Shown piece by piece: positions 17,205 through 28,607 of a DNA stretch of 64,000 nucleotides (the first letter of the stretch is position 1; the number at the start of each line of letters is the position of its first letter). The notes under the pieces were generated by a model. The model saw only the letters and a list, made by a program, of their open reading frames with translations. It was not told where the DNA came from and searched no databases. Both the position numbers and the translations under genes were made by a program. This DNA comes from Acinetobacter sp. B51(2017) (lineage in GTDB: Bacteria; Pseudomonadota; Gammaproteobacteria; Pseudomonadales; Moraxellaceae), in NCBI RefSeq assembly GCF_003711395.1, contig NZ_PJRJ01000011.1, positions 27,021 through 91,020 of the forward strand, written 5' to 3'.

Positions 17205-18500
17205 TTATTGTGAAGACAATTGTTCTAGCATAAATGCAGTGATGTGCGTTAACGCAACTTCACTTTGCTCAGCGGTGGCTAATTTTTTTAGCAACACTTG
17301 CTCAGTTTCCCATTCACGCTCACCACAGATCAAGGCATAGATCGCGCCTGATTGATCGGCTTTTTTCATCTGTGATTTCATCGAACCTTGTGAGCCGACT
17401 TTAAGACGAATCGTACTACCCGCAGCTTCTAATTGATCACGTAGTTGTTCTGCTAATACCAGTGCTTTACCTTGTGCAGCAGGCTCTGAAACCAAAAACA
17501 CTTCACAATCACGTACAGGCTCAGCCTCACCCACTTGCTCAAGTAGCAACAATAAACGTTCCATACCCATGGCAAAACCAACCGCAGGTACAGATTGATC
17601 TGCTTTACCTTTAAGCTGACCCACTAAACCGTCGTAACGACCACCTGCACACACGGTACCTTGTGAACCTAAATGCGTCGTGGTCCATTCAAATACGGTT
17701 TTGTTGTAATAATCTAAACCACGAACCAGTTTTTGATTAATCACAAAGCTCACTCCAGCATCCTTTAAATACTGCTGCAATTGAGCAAAATGTGCCAACG
17801 TTTCTTCACCCATAAAGTCATGCAATTTTGGTGCATTTTCTAAGATGCTTTGAGTTTTAGCATCTTTAGAGTCCAAAATACGCAGTGGATTGGTGGTCAA
17901 GCGGCGCTGAGAATCTTCATCTAAATCATCTTTATGTGCTGCTAAGAAATCAACCAAAGCTGCACGGTATGCTGCACGTTCATCTGACTCACCTAAGGTA
18001 TTGAGTTCAAGTTGAACTTTATCAGCAACACCCATACGTTTCCATAAACGCGCCGTCATTAAGATCAATTCCGCGTCCATATCTGGTGTTGCAACCCCAA
18101 AGGTTTCGACACCAAATTGATGGAACTGACGATAGCGACCTTTTTGCGGCTTTTCATAGCGGAACATTGGGCCAACGTACCACACGCGCGGCGTTGCACC
18201 ACGCAGCAAATTATGCTCAAGCATGGCACGTACACAACCTGCTGTCCCTTCTGGACGTAAGGTCAAAGACTCAGGTGGATTACCTTTATCTAAAAAGGTG
18301 TACATTTCCTTTTCAACGATATCGGTTGCATCACCAATTGAACGTTTGAACAAATTGGTTTGTTCAACGATCGGCAAACGGATTTGTTGATAGCCATAGG
18401 CATCCATCAAGCTCGAGAGATGCTGTTCTAGACGTCGCCACGCTGGAGTTTGCGTTGGAAGACAGTCGTTAAAACCTTTAATTGCGACGATTGAACTCAT
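17205..18500 (-). CDS. hisS: Histidine--tRNA ligase
   Basis: Class II synthetase for tRNA-His. The 431-residue sequence includes the motif 1 region ([19 protein letters not shown]), motif 2 ([20 protein letters not shown]), the histidine-specific loops [15 protein letters not shown] and AGGRYDGLV, and motif 3 ([16 protein letters not shown]), with a C-terminal anticodon-binding domain. It starts 3 nt after ispG ends and is part of the long minus-strand cluster. Confidence 0.99.
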   Translation of the reverse strand: MSSIVAIKGFNDCLPTQTPAWRRLEQHLSSLMDAYGYQQIRLPIVEQTNLFKRSIGDATDIVEKEMYTFLDKGNPPESLTLRPEGTAGCVRAMLEHNLLRGATPRVWYVGPMFRYEKPQKGRYRQFHQFGVETFGVATPDMDAELILMTARLWKRMGVADKVQLELNTLGESDERAAYRAALVDFLAAHKDDLDEDSQRRLTTNPLRILDSKDAKTQSILENAPKLHDFMGEETLAHFAQLQQYLKDAGVSFVINQKLVRGLDYYNKTVFEWTTTHLGSQGTVCAGGRYDGLVGQLKGKADQSVPAVGFAMGMERLLLLLEQVGEAEPVRDCEVFLVSEPAAQGKALVLAEQLRDQLEAAGSTIRLKVGSQGSMKSQMKKADQSGAIYALICGEREWETEQVLLKKLATAEQSEVALTHITAFMLEQLSSQ

Positions 18501-18503
18501 GAT

Positions 18504-19625
18504 TTACTCAGGAAAACTTGTACGAATAATTTCTTTAGATTTAGCTTCTTCAAGCTGGCTGACACGTTGACGAACCATGTTTTCAATTTCATCAACCAGC
18601 TGATTGGTATCAATTAAATGGCTTTTTTCACCATTCTTATATACCAAAGAACGTGGTGCTGCACCTACGACACCAATATCAGCTTCTTTGGCTTCGCCTG
18701 GGCCATTGACCTTACAGCCAATCACCGAGACATCCATTGGGGTACGGACATCTTCAAGGCGTTCTTCTAGCTGCTGCATCACTTTAATCACGTTAAATTC
18801 TTGACGTGAACAACTTGGGCAAGCAATAAAATTAATACCGTTAGAACGAAGACCGAGTGATTTTAAAATATCAAAACCAATCTTCACTTCTTCTTCAGGT
18901 TCAGCCGCCAGCGAAATACGCATGGTGTCACCAATGCCTTCCATGAGCAGACCGCCAAGCGCAATCGCTGATTTCACTGACCCTGTACGATAAATTCCCG
19001 CTTCGGTTACCCCTAAATGCAGTGGATTATCAATTTGTTGTGATAACAAACGATAAGCATCCATGGTTAAAAATACATTGGATGCCTTAACTGAAATTTT
19101 AAATTCTTGGAAATCTAAACGATCTAAAATATCAATATGACGCATCGCTGATTCAAGCAATGCTTGACCTGTTGGTTCGCCATATTTCTTTTGAATATCT
19201 TTTTCTAAAGAGCCGGCATTGACGCCAATACGCATTGAAATATCGTTATGACGTGCCGCAGCCACTACTTCTCGGATTTTGGCTTCTGAACCAATATTAC
19301 CTGGGTTAATTCGCAAGCAATCTGCGCCTAAGTCAGCTACAGCTAAGGCAATTTTGTAGTCAAAGTGAATATCGGCAACTAAAGGTACTTGGACTTGTTT
19401 ACGAATTTCACCAAAAGCGGCGGCGGCTTCCATAGTCGGCACAGACACACGCATAATATCCGCACCCGCATCCATGCAACGTTGGATTTGTGCCACAGTT
19501 GCTGCCACGTCACAGGTTTCTGTGTTGGTCATACTTTGAATGCTAATCGGCGCATCACCACCGACATACACCGAACCCACGCGAATTTTACGAGTTGGAC
19601 GGCGTTGAATTGGATTTACGATCAT
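18504..19625 (-). CDS. ispG: (E)-4-hydroxy-3-methylbut-2-enyl-diphosphate synthase
   Basis: IspG carries out the sixth step of the MEP isoprenoid pathway with a [4Fe-4S] cluster. The 373-residue protein from the ATG before [16 protein letters not shown] has a TIM-barrel half with [15 protein letters not shown] and a C-terminal domain with the cluster cysteines in ACPSCSR and the [10 protein letters not shown] motif. Longer in-frame starts would overlap the end of rodZ and add residues not seen in the family. Confidence 0.98.
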   Translation of the reverse strand: MIVNPIQRRPTRKIRVGSVYVGGDAPISIQSMTNTETCDVAATVAQIQRCMDAGADIMRVSVPTMEAAAAFGEIRKQVQVPLVADIHFDYKIALAVADLGADCLRINPGNIGSEAKIREVVAAARHNDISMRIGVNAGSLEKDIQKKYGEPTGQALLESAMRHIDILDRLDFQEFKISVKASNVFLTMDAYRLLSQQIDNPLHLGVTEAGIYRTGSVKSAIALGGLLMEGIGDTMRISLAAEPEEEVKIGFDILKSLGLRSNGINFIACPSCSRQEFNVIKVMQQLEERLEDVRTPMDVSVIGCKVNGPGEAKEADIGVVGAAPRSLVYKNGEKSHLIDTNQLVDEIENMVRQRVSQLEEAKSKEIIRTSFPE

Positions 19626-19641
19626 AACAATACTCTTAAGC

Positions 19642-20421
19642 CTAGCGTGACAGACGGAATTCGGCCTTGCCATTGACAGTGTATGGGCTCAATGAAATAT
19701 TTTCATTGTTTAAGTTTAATGACACAGCAGTCGCATCATCAAGGCGAATCTGGAAAGGTGCCTCACCGCTGACTGTTGTCGCAGTCGCTTGACGACCTGT
19801 TAACAATACCTTACCTGTTGAATCAACAATATGCACAGAAGTTGGACGATTAAAGCTTAATGCCAGTTGATCGCCTGTAGTTGCGATGGTTGAACCATCC
19901 ATAGATAGCACTTCTACCGCAGCTTCGGCAGGTACTGGCTCTTGATCATCAGAGCGGCTCTTTAAAGCAGCAATCAATGCCCACAGCAGCACCAACACCG
20001 CTACACTTATTGCAGCACGTTTTAACCATTTTTTATTGCGATCACGATTAGAACCCGGCAATTTACCCATGATTTTAATCGGTGAATTATCTAAGGCATG
20101 ATTGGCCATTAGACCGGTATCATTGGCATAAATTTCATCAAAACGTTGAATAATATTGCTAGCATCTACCTGCAAAAACTTGGCATAGCTACGGTAATAG
20201 CCTTTGATAAAGGTCGCTTCTGGGAGTGCTTTATAATCATCCTGCTCAAGTGCAGTTAACGTTTTTTCAGGAATATTTAACGCTTTAGCCACATCAGCTA
20301 AGTCACGTTTTTGATTAATACGAACTTGACGTAAGTACTCACCTGGACGTTGTACATTTCCTAATGCGTTTGGAGCTGTGCTTGAACCAGTCGATTGCGA
20401 TGAATTAGGATTTATTTCCAT
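19642..20421 (-). CDS. rodZ: RodZ-like cytoskeleton-associated protein
   Basis: The 259-residue protein has an N-terminal helix-turn-helix domain ([20 protein letters not shown], about residues 40-60), the RodZ-specific [18 protein letters not shown], and a basic juxtamembrane stretch. One transmembrane helix follows near residues 137-155 ([16 protein letters not shown]), then a periplasmic beta-rich DUF4115 domain. RodZ links MreB to the membrane for rod shape; Acinetobacter is coccobacillary. Its start overlaps the pilF stop by 10 nt. Confidence 0.92.
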   Translation of the reverse strand: MEINPNSSQSTGSSTAPNALGNVQRPGEYLRQVRINQKRDLADVAKALNIPEKTLTALEQDDYKALPEATFIKGYYRSYAKFLQVDASNIIQRFDEIYANDTGLMANHALDNSPIKIMGKLPGSNRDRNKKWLKRAAISVAVLVLLWALIAALKSRSDDQEPVPAEAAVEVLSMDGSTIATTGDQLALSFNRPTSVHIVDSTGKVLLTGRQATATTVSGEAPFQIRLDDATAVSLNLNNENISLSPYTVNGKAEFRLSR

Positions 20422-21224
20422 ACGGCCTCAGTACTGTACTGTAATTGCAGATAACGTTGGTATTCTTGACTATTGGGGAATAAGGCACGCAATTGATTGA
20501 CTAAGGCTTGCTGCCCGAGCTGATCTGAATTGGCACGCGCAATACGTATTCCTAGCCAAAGCGCACGTGAACTTTGATTATGTGAGCCAACCCGATGCAC
20601 AAATTGTTCATACAACTGAGTCGCGCCCGCATATTGTTCGCGTAAATAAAAAATTTCAGCTAACTCTAACATTGAAATTGTCGAATCGCGATTTACTGAT
20701 AAGGCCTGTTTGAACGTTTTTTCAGCATTCAACTCATCCCCTTGGCGTAAATAAACCCGACCTAAATTTTCCAATGCCAGATAACGCTGCTCATAACCCA
20801 GCGCAGCGCCCGCAATTGACAGCTGTTCAATTGCATCATTATAACGTTCTAAACGATATAAATAGGTACCATAGTTATTGCGTGCTTGCGCATTATCTGG
20901 ATCACTGCTGATCGCACGCTTAAAATAACTTTCAGCTTTATCTAAATTGAGTTTGCTGCCTTCTTGTTGCAGCAAAATCCCCATCATCATATTGGCATTA
21001 CTGTCACGCCAATCATGCGCTAAGGCTTGATCAAGAGAACGCTTTGCCGCATCTAAATCACCATTGCGTAGATGCTCGGCCGCCAATTGGGTGCGCACCT
21101 GTAGCGATTTCGCTGGGTCTTTTTTATAAGGAGTGGAAGAAGAGCTGGTTTGACAGCCACTCAAGAGCAGTGCCGTCGCAACAAAGAACCCTACAGCAAG
21201 CTGTTTAACTATTGTCTGTTGCAC
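20412..21224 (-). CDS. pilF: Type IV pilus biogenesis lipoprotein PilF/PilW
   Basis: The 270-residue product starts at GTG with GGGGGAAG upstream and has a lipoprotein signal peptide with lipobox LSGC. Several TPR repeats follow, for example AAEHLRNGDLDAAKRSLDQAL, DNAQARNNYGTYLYRLERYNDAI and ALENLGRVYLRQGDELNAEKTF. PilF pilots assembly of the PilQ secretin, and its position between rlmN and rodZ is conserved in pseudomonads and relatives. Longer in-frame starts lie inside rlmN and are rejected. Confidence 0.94.
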   Translation of the reverse strand: MQQTIVKQLAVGFFVATALLLSGCQTSSSSTPYKKDPAKSLQVRTQLAAEHLRNGDLDAAKRSLDQALAHDWRDSNANMMMGILLQQEGSKLNLDKAESYFKRAISSDPDNAQARNNYGTYLYRLERYNDAIEQLSIAGAALGYEQRYLALENLGRVYLRQGDELNAEKTFKQALSVNRDSTISMLELAEIFYLREQYAGATQLYEQFVHRVGSHNQSSRALWLGIRIARANSDQLGQQALVNQLRALFPNSQEYQRYLQLQYSTEAVWK

Positions 21225-21246
21225 CCAATCTTCCCCCTTTATTTGC

Positions 21247-22479
21247 TTATCCTTGCGAACGCATAATTTCGTTTTGCGCTGCAACTTTCTTTTTCCACTG
21301 TTCCGCACGGCGAGTACGGTCAGCCACTTGTCCAACCAATTGACCACATGCCGCATCAATATCATCACCACGAGTCTGACGAATCGTACACACAAAACCG
21401 GCATCAGACAAAGTTTTTTGGAAAGAAATAATGCGGTTACGGCTTGAGCGACCGTATGGCGCGTGTGGGAACGGGTTAAACGGAATTAAATTAATTTTGC
21501 TTGGTAAGTCTTTTAGCAATTTAATCATTTGCTGCGCATGTTCAGGTTTGTCATTCACACCATCCAGCATCACATATTCAATCGTGACGTGTTTACGTGA
21601 GCTTTCATTGCCGTCTTTGGCGATATAACGCTGACATGCAGCAATCAATTGCTCAAGTGGATATTTCTTGTTGATTGGTACTAATTCATCACGCAGCTCA
21701 TTATTGGTTGCATGTAATGAAATGGCTAAAGCGACATCAATATCTTGTGCCAATTGGTCAATTTTAGGCACCACACCTGAAGTTGACAGGGTGACACGGC
21801 GCTTCGACATACCATAAGCAAAGTCATCGAGCATAATACGCATTGAGTTTAACACTGCGTCGTAGTTAAGGAGGGGTTCACCCATACCCATCATCACCAC
21901 GTTAGTTACAGAACGTTCACGCTCTGCCACGGCTACATCTTCCATATAGGAATAGTTCGCCATCCACAGCTGACCAATAATTTCCGCTTGCGATAAGTCA
22001 CGTTGGAAACCTTGTTTACCTGTAGAACAGAATGAACAATCGAGTGCACAGCCCACTTGTGATGAAATACATAAGGTTTTACGTAAACCAGTTTTATCTT
22101 CGGCAGGAATCAGGACAGTTTCAACCAATGAACCCGCCCCATCACCAACACGGAATACCCATTTACGGGTACCGTCTTTAGAATAGTTTTTATGCACCAC
22201 TTCTGGCGCTTTAATTTCAGCGATTTTTTCTAATTTTTCACGTAATTTGCCCGAAATATTGGTCATCTCGGCAAAATCAGTAACAAAAAATTGGTGAATC
22301 CATTTCATGACCTGTCCGGCACGAAACTTCTTCTCTCCCATGTCCTCAAAGAATTTTTCCATTTGCGGACGTGACATGCCAAGTAAGTTCACTTTTGCCA
22401 CCGGTGTATGCGTCTGAACAGACGTAGATTGTTGCTTTTCATCAGAATGTGCAGATGAAGCGACCACTTCAGTACTCAT
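21247..22479 (-). CDS. rlmN: Dual-specificity rRNA/tRNA adenine-C2 methyltransferase RlmN
   Basis: RlmN is a radical-SAM enzyme that methylates A2503 of 23S rRNA and A37 of some tRNAs. The cluster cysteines are C144, C148 and C151 in [29 protein letters not shown] and the [21 protein letters not shown] motif follow, and a C-terminal cysteine in [12 protein letters not shown] fits the methyl-carrying region. The N terminus has ~35 extra residues of low complexity before the family core. Confidence 0.98.
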   Translation of the reverse strand: MSTEVVASSAHSDEKQQSTSVQTHTPVAKVNLLGMSRPQMEKFFEDMGEKKFRAGQVMKWIHQFFVTDFAEMTNISGKLREKLEKIAEIKAPEVVHKNYSKDGTRKWVFRVGDGAGSLVETVLIPAEDKTGLRKTLCISSQVGCALDCSFCSTGKQGFQRDLSQAEIIGQLWMANYSYMEDVAVAERERSVTNVVMMGMGEPLLNYDAVLNSMRIMLDDFAYGMSKRRVTLSTSGVVPKIDQLAQDIDVALAISLHATNNELRDELVPINKKYPLEQLIAACQRYIAKDGNESSRKHVTIEYVMLDGVNDKPEHAQQMIKLLKDLPSKINLIPFNPFPHAPYGRSSRNRIISFQKTLSDAGFVCTIRQTRGDDIDAACGQLVGQVADRTRRAEQWKKKVAAQNEIMRSQG

Positions 22480-22556
22480 GTGTAATTACCTAGACCATGC
22501 TTTCAATAGAGAAGGAGATGTTCAATAAGTGAACAAATTAAATTTCAGGAATAAAA

Positions 22557-22590
22557 AAACCAGATAAGTATAATAACACTTATCTGGTTT
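22557..22590. terminator. Terminator after ndk
   Basis: A 13-bp inverted repeat AAACCAGATAAGT/ACTTATCTGGTTT with an 8-nt loop lies between rlmN and ndk, with a T-run on the minus-strand side. Confidence 0.85.
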
Positions 22591-22602
22591 GAATACTGCG
22601 TA

Positions 22603-23034
22603 TTAACGAGTACGTGGAGCAATCTCAGTTTGAGCGAAGAAGTAGTTAACTTCACGATCAGCAGATGCTACAGAGTCAGAACCGTGAGCAGCGTTTTCGT
22701 CGATGCTTACAGCAAAGTCAGCGCGGATTGTACCAGGAGCAGCTTCTTTAGGATTCGTTGCGCCAAGGATTTCGCGGTGAGCAAGAACAGCGTTTTCGCC
22801 TTCAAGAACAGATACAACAACTGGACCAGAAGTCATGAAAGCAACGAGGTCAGCAAAGAAACCACGTTCTTTGTGCTCAGCGTAGAAGCCTTCAGCTTCA
22901 GCTTGAGTCAAGTGTTTCATTTTAGTTGCAACGATTTGAAGACCAGCTTTCTCGAAACGAGCAAAGATTTCGCCTACAACGTTTTTAGCAACTGCGTCTG
23001 GTTTTACGATAGATAATGTACGTTCAATCGCCAT
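22603..23034 (-). CDS. ndk: Nucleoside diphosphate kinase
   Basis: Ndk equilibrates NDP and NTP pools via a phosphohistidine. The 143-residue sequence contains [17 protein letters not shown], the substrate-binding [14 protein letters not shown] and [18 protein letters not shown], and the active-site histidine in NAAHGSDS near residue 117. It is a stand-alone gene with a strong terminator. Confidence 0.99.
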   Translation of the reverse strand: MAIERTLSIVKPDAVAKNVVGEIFARFEKAGLQIVATKMKHLTQAEAEGFYAEHKERGFFADLVAFMTSGPVVVSVLEGENAVLAHREILGATNPKEAAPGTIRADFAVSIDENAAHGSDSVASADREVNYFFAQTEIAPRTR

Positions 23035-23140
23035 GATAGGCTCCTTAAGTCAAATTGACATGAAAATTTGCCGCATTATACCGAATAATGGGCTTTTTTC
23101 TGCTTTTGATATGTAAAAAAATTGCTTTTTTTCGTGGCAA

Positions 23141-23341
23141 TTAGTTTGCTTCATCAATCCATGCCATTTGAATGGCTTCTAATAAACCTTCAGTTGACTT
23201 TTCTGGGTTGTCTTCAAAGTCAGGTAAGGCACACACCCATGCATGCAAATCAGTAAAACGAATCCACTGCGGATCGACATCTGGGTGTGCCTCTAAAAGC
23301 TCAATTGCGATGTCAATTGTATCTGTCCAACGTAAGCCCAT
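23141..23341 (-). CDS. iscX: Iron-sulfur assembly protein IscX
   Basis: The 66-residue acidic protein begins MGLRWTDTIDIAIELLEAHP and contains VDPQWIRFTDLHAWVCALPDFEDNP, the family core. IscX modulates IscS activity and binds iron. Here it is not next to an isc operon, which must lie elsewhere; the gene sits between ndk and a PAP2 phosphatase. Confidence 0.95.
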   Translation of the reverse strand: MGLRWTDTIDIAIELLEAHPDVDPQWIRFTDLHAWVCALPDFEDNPEKSTEGLLEAIQMAWIDEAN

Positions 23342-23389
23342 AATTCATCCTAAATCAATATGTCTGCCTACTTTAGCAAATTTTAGCTG

Positions 23390-23941
23390 TTATAACAGCA
23401 CATCAAAATATGGTGCACAGAGGATAATTAAACTACCCACCGCTGCTCCAATTAATGCTCCGACCATCACATCACTAGGATAATGCAGCCCTAAAATCAT
23501 GCGTGAAAGTGCTACTAAAAGCGTAAATGGCAGCATCAACACCAGTAATAATGGTTCAATATACCCCAATACCACGGTCGCCAATACCGCATGCAAGGTA
23601 TGCCCTGATGGAAAACTAAAATGATCTAGCGGCCTTTCACCCAAATGAATCACCTGATGCACTTGATAAGGACGGGGACGAATGGTTTTAGTTTTTAAAA
23701 TTTTATAAATTGCTGTGCCTACTAATGTACCGAGTAGCACATACAACACACTGCCTTTAAAGTCCCAACCGCGTACCCACCATGCCAGTGCTAACATAGC
23801 ATACCAAAACGGACCATCGCCCATACGACTAATGCCACGAAAGACATAGCAAATTCGCTGTGAATGTGAAAAATGATTTAAATAAACACAACCCTTTAAA
23901 TCGAGTGCCAATATTCTTATTTTTGCGCGTCTAAAATTCAT
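23390..23941 (-). CDS. PAP2-family membrane phosphatase
   Basis: The 183-residue multi-span protein carries the three acid-phosphatase motifs: KTKTIRPRP near residue 83, PSGH near residue 112, and SRMILGLHYPSD near residue 150. Such enzymes dephosphorylate phosphatidate, phosphatidylglycerol-phosphate or undecaprenyl pyrophosphate; the substrate cannot be told from sequence. It directly follows a GT4 glycosyltransferase, so a glycolipid role for the pair is possible. Confidence 0.9.
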   Translation of the reverse strand: MNFRRAKIRILALDLKGCVYLNHFSHSQRICYVFRGISRMGDGPFWYAMLALAWWVRGWDFKGSVLYVLLGTLVGTAIYKILKTKTIRPRPYQVHQVIHLGERPLDHFSFPSGHTLHAVLATVVLGYIEPLLLVLMLPFTLLVALSRMILGLHYPSDVMVGALIGAAVGSLIILCAPYFDVLL

Positions 23942-23967
23942 TTGCTTCTCCTTGTGATCAAGGATGG

Positions 23968-25248
23968 CTAGGTATGCATCACGCTCTCCCGAGCCACACG
24001 ATAAAGAGCTTGTTCAAGCTGTCCAACTGGATAATCCCAACCGATTTGATTAGCCATTTGGCGTGCTTGTTGCCCCATTTTTTGTAAAGTTTTTTGTTGT
24101 GGTAGCTGTTGCATATACTGTGCAAAGCCGTGTTGATCACCTTTGGGCGCTAACCAGCCCATCTGCTTATGTTTAATATATAAATGGGCAGCGGCATAAT
24201 CATAGGCAATCACAGCTAAACCACTGGCCATGGCTTCGAGCACCACATTACCAAAGGTTTCAACTTGGCTGGCAAATACAAAGACGTCACAGCTTGCATA
24301 AACTGTTGCAAGTTCTATACCGCTTAAACTGCCTGTAAAAATAATGTTACGGTTTTCATTCAATGCTAAGAGTTCATTACGCTGTGGCCCATCGCCAACA
24401 ATGACCAACTTAAGCGCCTGCCCCGTAGCCAGTATTTGTTTGTAGTGCTGAATAATAAACTCGATTTCTTTTTCAGGTGATAAACGTCCTACATACAGCA
24501 TCACCCGCGTATTGGCTTGCACGCCCCATTGTTGTCTTAATTGTTCAGAACGTCGCTCTGGGTGAAATAGCTCAGTATCTACCCCACGCCCAACCACTGT
24601 TAATGGACAGGTCACGCCAAAGTCACGTAAGGCACGTTCGGTATCACGGCTAGGGACACATGTGAGATTGGTATTGTTATGAAACCAACGTAAATAACTT
24701 TGAATCGGTTTAACCAAAAAAGCCAAATCAAAAAAGCGACTAAAATCTTGAAATGGCGAATGAAAACCACTGGATACTGGAATGCCTTTACTTTTGGCAG
24801 CATGTAACACTGCAAAGCCTAATGGCCCTTCAGTCACAATATGCACCACATCTGGCATAAACTCATCTAATGCTTGCGTGACTTTAAGCATTTGTGGCCA
24901 ACCAAATTGTAAGCTCGGATAACGCGGAATTTGTTGGGCTTTGACCAAGCATTCTTGATTGGGGCTAAAACTCGTACAACGCCCACGTTGTTCTGGTCGA
25001 ATGAGTAAAATTTTATGACCGTTTTTTTGCAGACCTTGGCTTAAATGCAATAAGGAGTGTGCCACCCCATTAATTTCGGGTGGCCATGTTTCGGTCACAA
25101 TCGCGATTTTAAGACGCGGTCGCACTAAAGCTTCTAAAACAGTGATTTCATCCGTGAAATTAACATGTTGATTTTTTAAATAAAATTTAAAATTATCCGG
25201 AAAATCTTGTTGTTTAAAGAGGCCGCCAATATTGAGATTGTCCATCAC
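23968..25248 (-). CDS. GT4-family glycosyltransferase
   Basis: The 426-residue protein has a ~47-residue N-terminal lead and then a GT-B enzyme. The N-lobe begins KIAIVTETWPPEINGVAHSL, and the C-lobe contains MLYVGRLSPEKEIEF and the sugar-nucleotide-binding FVFASQVETFGNVVLEAMASGLAVIAYD (E-x7-E). Similar enzymes transfer mannose or glucose to lipid acceptors such as diacylglycerol or phosphatidylinositol. The substrate here is unproven. It lies 26 nt upstream of the PAP2 gene on the same strand. Confidence 0.88.
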   Translation of the reverse strand: MMDNLNIGGLFKQQDFPDNFKFYLKNQHVNFTDEITVLEALVRPRLKIAIVTETWPPEINGVAHSLLHLSQGLQKNGHKILLIRPEQRGRCTSFSPNQECLVKAQQIPRYPSLQFGWPQMLKVTQALDEFMPDVVHIVTEGPLGFAVLHAAKSKGIPVSSGFHSPFQDFSRFFDLAFLVKPIQSYLRWFHNNTNLTCVPSRDTERALRDFGVTCPLTVVGRGVDTELFHPERRSEQLRQQWGVQANTRVMLYVGRLSPEKEIEFIIQHYKQILATGQALKLVIVGDGPQRNELLALNENRNIIFTGSLSGIELATVYASCDVFVFASQVETFGNVVLEAMASGLAVIAYDYAAAHLYIKHKQMGWLAPKGDQHGFAQYMQQLPQQKTLQKMGQQARQMANQIGWDYPVGQLEQALYRVARESVMHT

Positions 25249-25320
25249 GCAGCTCGCTCTGTTTTTATTTTTAGTTCAGCATAGCTGCGTTGTATGACAG
25301 TTTAATGTCCTTAGAATAAT

Positions 25321-26085
25321 TTAAAGCGGGCGCAATAAACCCTGTTCAACTTTAAAAGTTTGCTCACCAAAACTCACTTGTCGTGTTAAGCCATCAATTT
25401 TAGGCTGACCTGCTAATTTTTCTAATTGTGGCGCACGTTGGAATTGTGCAGTTTTCGGATTATACATCCAGTAAATATAACGATCTGCTTCACGCGCATT
25501 CACAAACACAAGGTCATAATAACCATCAAAGTTGAGATCCATATAGTCCATACGTTCAGGGCTAGCGTTAAAACCTGTTAAGTTTTGCACTACACGTTGG
25601 CTACTACGATCTGTAATACTTACTTGCTGAATTGTGGCACCGCCATAGAATTTAAAGCTAAAGCTTGGGCGATTTTGTACTTTGATTAAAGGTTGAAAAT
25701 CCACATTTTTGTCAAAGCGGCTGCTGATAATTTGGCTGTTTAGATTGCCACTACTAATATTTACATCTGCATTGATTTTATGGGTATTGGTTTCTGTACC
25801 TGCAAGCAACTGGTTTACCGAGTATAAGCTCAGATTATTGCCTTTTTGTGTGCCATTAAAATACACGGTGCTGTTATTAATACGGTCAAACAAGGTAGCT
25901 TGTGGATTCCAAACGCCTGTGGTGACTTGTAATAAGTAGCGTTGTTCCGCTGATTCTAAGACACGATGCACAGGTACATAGACGTTATTAATTTGTGGCA
26001 AATTGCTATTTGCAATCGTCATTGAGGTTAAACCTAAAACAGGTAAAGCAAGTACAAGTGATTGTATAAGCAAACGTTTTTTCAT
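25321..26085 (-). CDS. Secreted protein with an FG-GAP-like Asp loop, function unknown
   Basis: The 254-residue protein has a signal peptide (ALPVLGLTSMTIANS) and a beta-rich, Asn-rich mature region. Residues ~180-192 read DYMDLNFDGYYDLVFV, a calcium-loop pattern D-x-N-x-D-G-x-x-D as in FG-GAP or dockerin-like repeats, in a single copy. I do not recognise a family beyond that. It is probably periplasmic or secreted and monocistronic. Confidence 0.7.
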   Translation of the reverse strand: MKKRLLIQSLVLALPVLGLTSMTIANSNLPQINNVYVPVHRVLESAEQRYLLQVTTGVWNPQATLFDRINNSTVYFNGTQKGNNLSLYSVNQLLAGTETNTHKINADVNISSGNLNSQIISSRFDKNVDFQPLIKVQNRPSFSFKFYGGATIQQVSITDRSSQRVVQNLTGFNASPERMDYMDLNFDGYYDLVFVNAREADRYIYWMYNPKTAQFQRAPQLEKLAGQPKIDGLTRQVSFGEQTFKVEQGLLRPL

Positions 26086-26167
26086 GATTTAACCTCAAAA
26101 TAGTTAGATTGGGAGAAGGCTAATTTAGCATATAGATATATTATAAAGATCAAAAATTACTTTATTA

Positions 26168-27496
26168 CTAAGGATATATACCATCTAAATGTGATTCGTC
26201 TCCGCTCTCAATTCTCTTAAGTAAAACGTGTTTCTTATCTAAATCTAGAACAATGAATTCTTCTCGGTCTCCAACAATGTGTATTTGTTCTATATTAAAA
26301 ATCACTCTATTTATTTTTATGTCTATTTCTTTAAGAATATTTTGATTAATTATTTGAAACTCTAAATTTAATGACGATTCTCTCAAAAAACTTAATCTTT
26401 TTAATAAAACATTTTTATCATGTAGTGTATGTTCACCTACATGTAAAAAATCACACGTTATCTGTTGTAAAAATTGCATTTCAGTGAAAGATTTTTCTTT
26501 CTTTTGATAAATAATTTTTAATAAAGGTGCAATTTCAGGTTGAGTTAATCCCAATAAGCCTAACCCCTCATCAAAAAATGGAATATTTTTAGATTTTTTG
26601 AGTTCTTTATCATCCAAAATATAAAAAGGTAATGCACACAGTAATTGATAATTATAGCCAACATCATTAGTTAAACTCATATGTTCAAAAAAACTTGCTT
26701 CCCTTAAATATCGTTTATACTCCGAAAATCCATCATCAAAACAGTTGATAAAAAGTAGTTGTAGTATTTTATCCTCTTGCTGACTTCTAATTAAATTAGT
26801 ATAAAATTTTTTCTGTTTTTTTATCTCAATTTTCCATTCTTCAGTATCTTTTTTATATTCGCTAGGGAAATTTTTCACTTCATTATCTATTAATTTCATA
26901 ATTTGATATAGCAGAATAAAGTATCCACTAATTTTTCTTGAATTTATGAGCTGTTTCTTAGTACCAAAAACATTTAATTCACTGTTCAAGATACTATCTA
27001 TTTTTCCGACATATTCTTCTAGTAAATAATCTTGTAAGTTATTAAGCTGCGAAAACAATTGATAAAAATTATTTTCAAATTGTTGTAGTTTTTGAGTCTT
27101 TTCTATTTCCTGATGTGCTTTGGTTGCTAAAGCTAACTCTGCATTATTTATTTCTAAAGCATTAGCATTCTGGGACAAAGCTTTTTCATTTTGTTGGATT
27201 GCAAGAATTGCTTGCTCTAAAGCTTGTTCATTTTGTCGTAATTGAGTTGTTGTCTGTTCAATTTGATCACGCTGATATTTGAGTGCTGCCAATAACGCTA
27301 TAAAACTTAAGAAAGCTAGCATTGGGTTAATGAGACCACCAAAATAGTCCCCAACAGATCCCCATTTAGAAATATCATCAGAAAATTCAAATGTAGAAAA
27401 TTTTGCAATCAATAAAGTAAGTATTAGAAAAGTATACAAAATTATCCACGGTACAAATTTTGAGATTAAGCCTTTATCTTCTTTATTATCACTCAT
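26168..27496 (-). CDS. PutAbiC-like membrane-anchored protein, possible phage defence
   Basis: The 442-residue product has two N-terminal membrane helices (WIILYTFLILTLLIA and PMLAFLSFIALLAAL, with GDYFGGLINP between). A Gln/Glu/Asn-rich coiled coil follows at about residues 75-135 with repeated NEKALSQN-like units, then FENNFYQLFSQLNNLQDYLLEEY and a cytoplasmic C-terminal domain. This layout matches proteins annotated as putative phage abortive infection (PutAbiC family), an assignment based on annotation rather than experiment. The gene is strikingly AT-rich. Its ATG lies directly after the T-run of the ilvC terminator, and the only Shine-Dalgarno-like sequence, GAGGG 7 nt upstream, is the terminator's 3' arm. 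Confidence 0.7.
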   Translation of the reverse strand: MSDNKEDKGLISKFVPWIILYTFLILTLLIAKFSTFEFSDDISKWGSVGDYFGGLINPMLAFLSFIALLAALKYQRDQIEQTTTQLRQNEQALEQAILAIQQNEKALSQNANALEINNAELALATKAHQEIEKTQKLQQFENNFYQLFSQLNNLQDYLLEEYVGKIDSILNSELNVFGTKKQLINSRKISGYFILLYQIMKLIDNEVKNFPSEYKKDTEEWKIEIKKQKKFYTNLIRSQQEDKILQLLFINCFDDGFSEYKRYLREASFFEHMSLTNDVGYNYQLLCALPFYILDDKELKKSKNIPFFDEGLGLLGLTQPEIAPLLKIIYQKKEKSFTEMQFLQQITCDFLHVGEHTLHDKNVLLKRLSFLRESSLNLEFQIINQNILKEIDIKINRVIFNIEQIHIVGDREEFIVLDLDKKHVLLKRIESGDESHLDGIYP

Positions 27497-27527
27497 AAAA
27501 AAACCCTCGTTTTCACGAGGGTCTTTT
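27497..27527 (-). terminator. ilvC terminator, also the leader of the PutAbiC-like gene
   Basis: ACCCTCGT-GAAA-ACGAGGGT followed by T7 on the minus strand is a strong intrinsic terminator with a GNRA-type tetraloop. The next three bases are the ATG of the accessory gene. Confidence 0.93.
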
Positions 27528-27556
27528 TAGCATTTAAAATCTGCTAGATCAAAGAA

Positions 27557-28603
<1,047 letters not shown>

Positions 28604-28607
28604 TCAT

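Noticed and set aside
20412..21404. Longer pilF with ~60 extra N-terminal residues
   Set aside because: The extra part lies in another frame inside rlmN; the GTG with a strong Shine-Dalgarno and lipoprotein signal is better.
22630..23016. 128-codon plus-strand frame across ndk
   Set aside because: It is antisense to a clear ndk with no supporting motifs.
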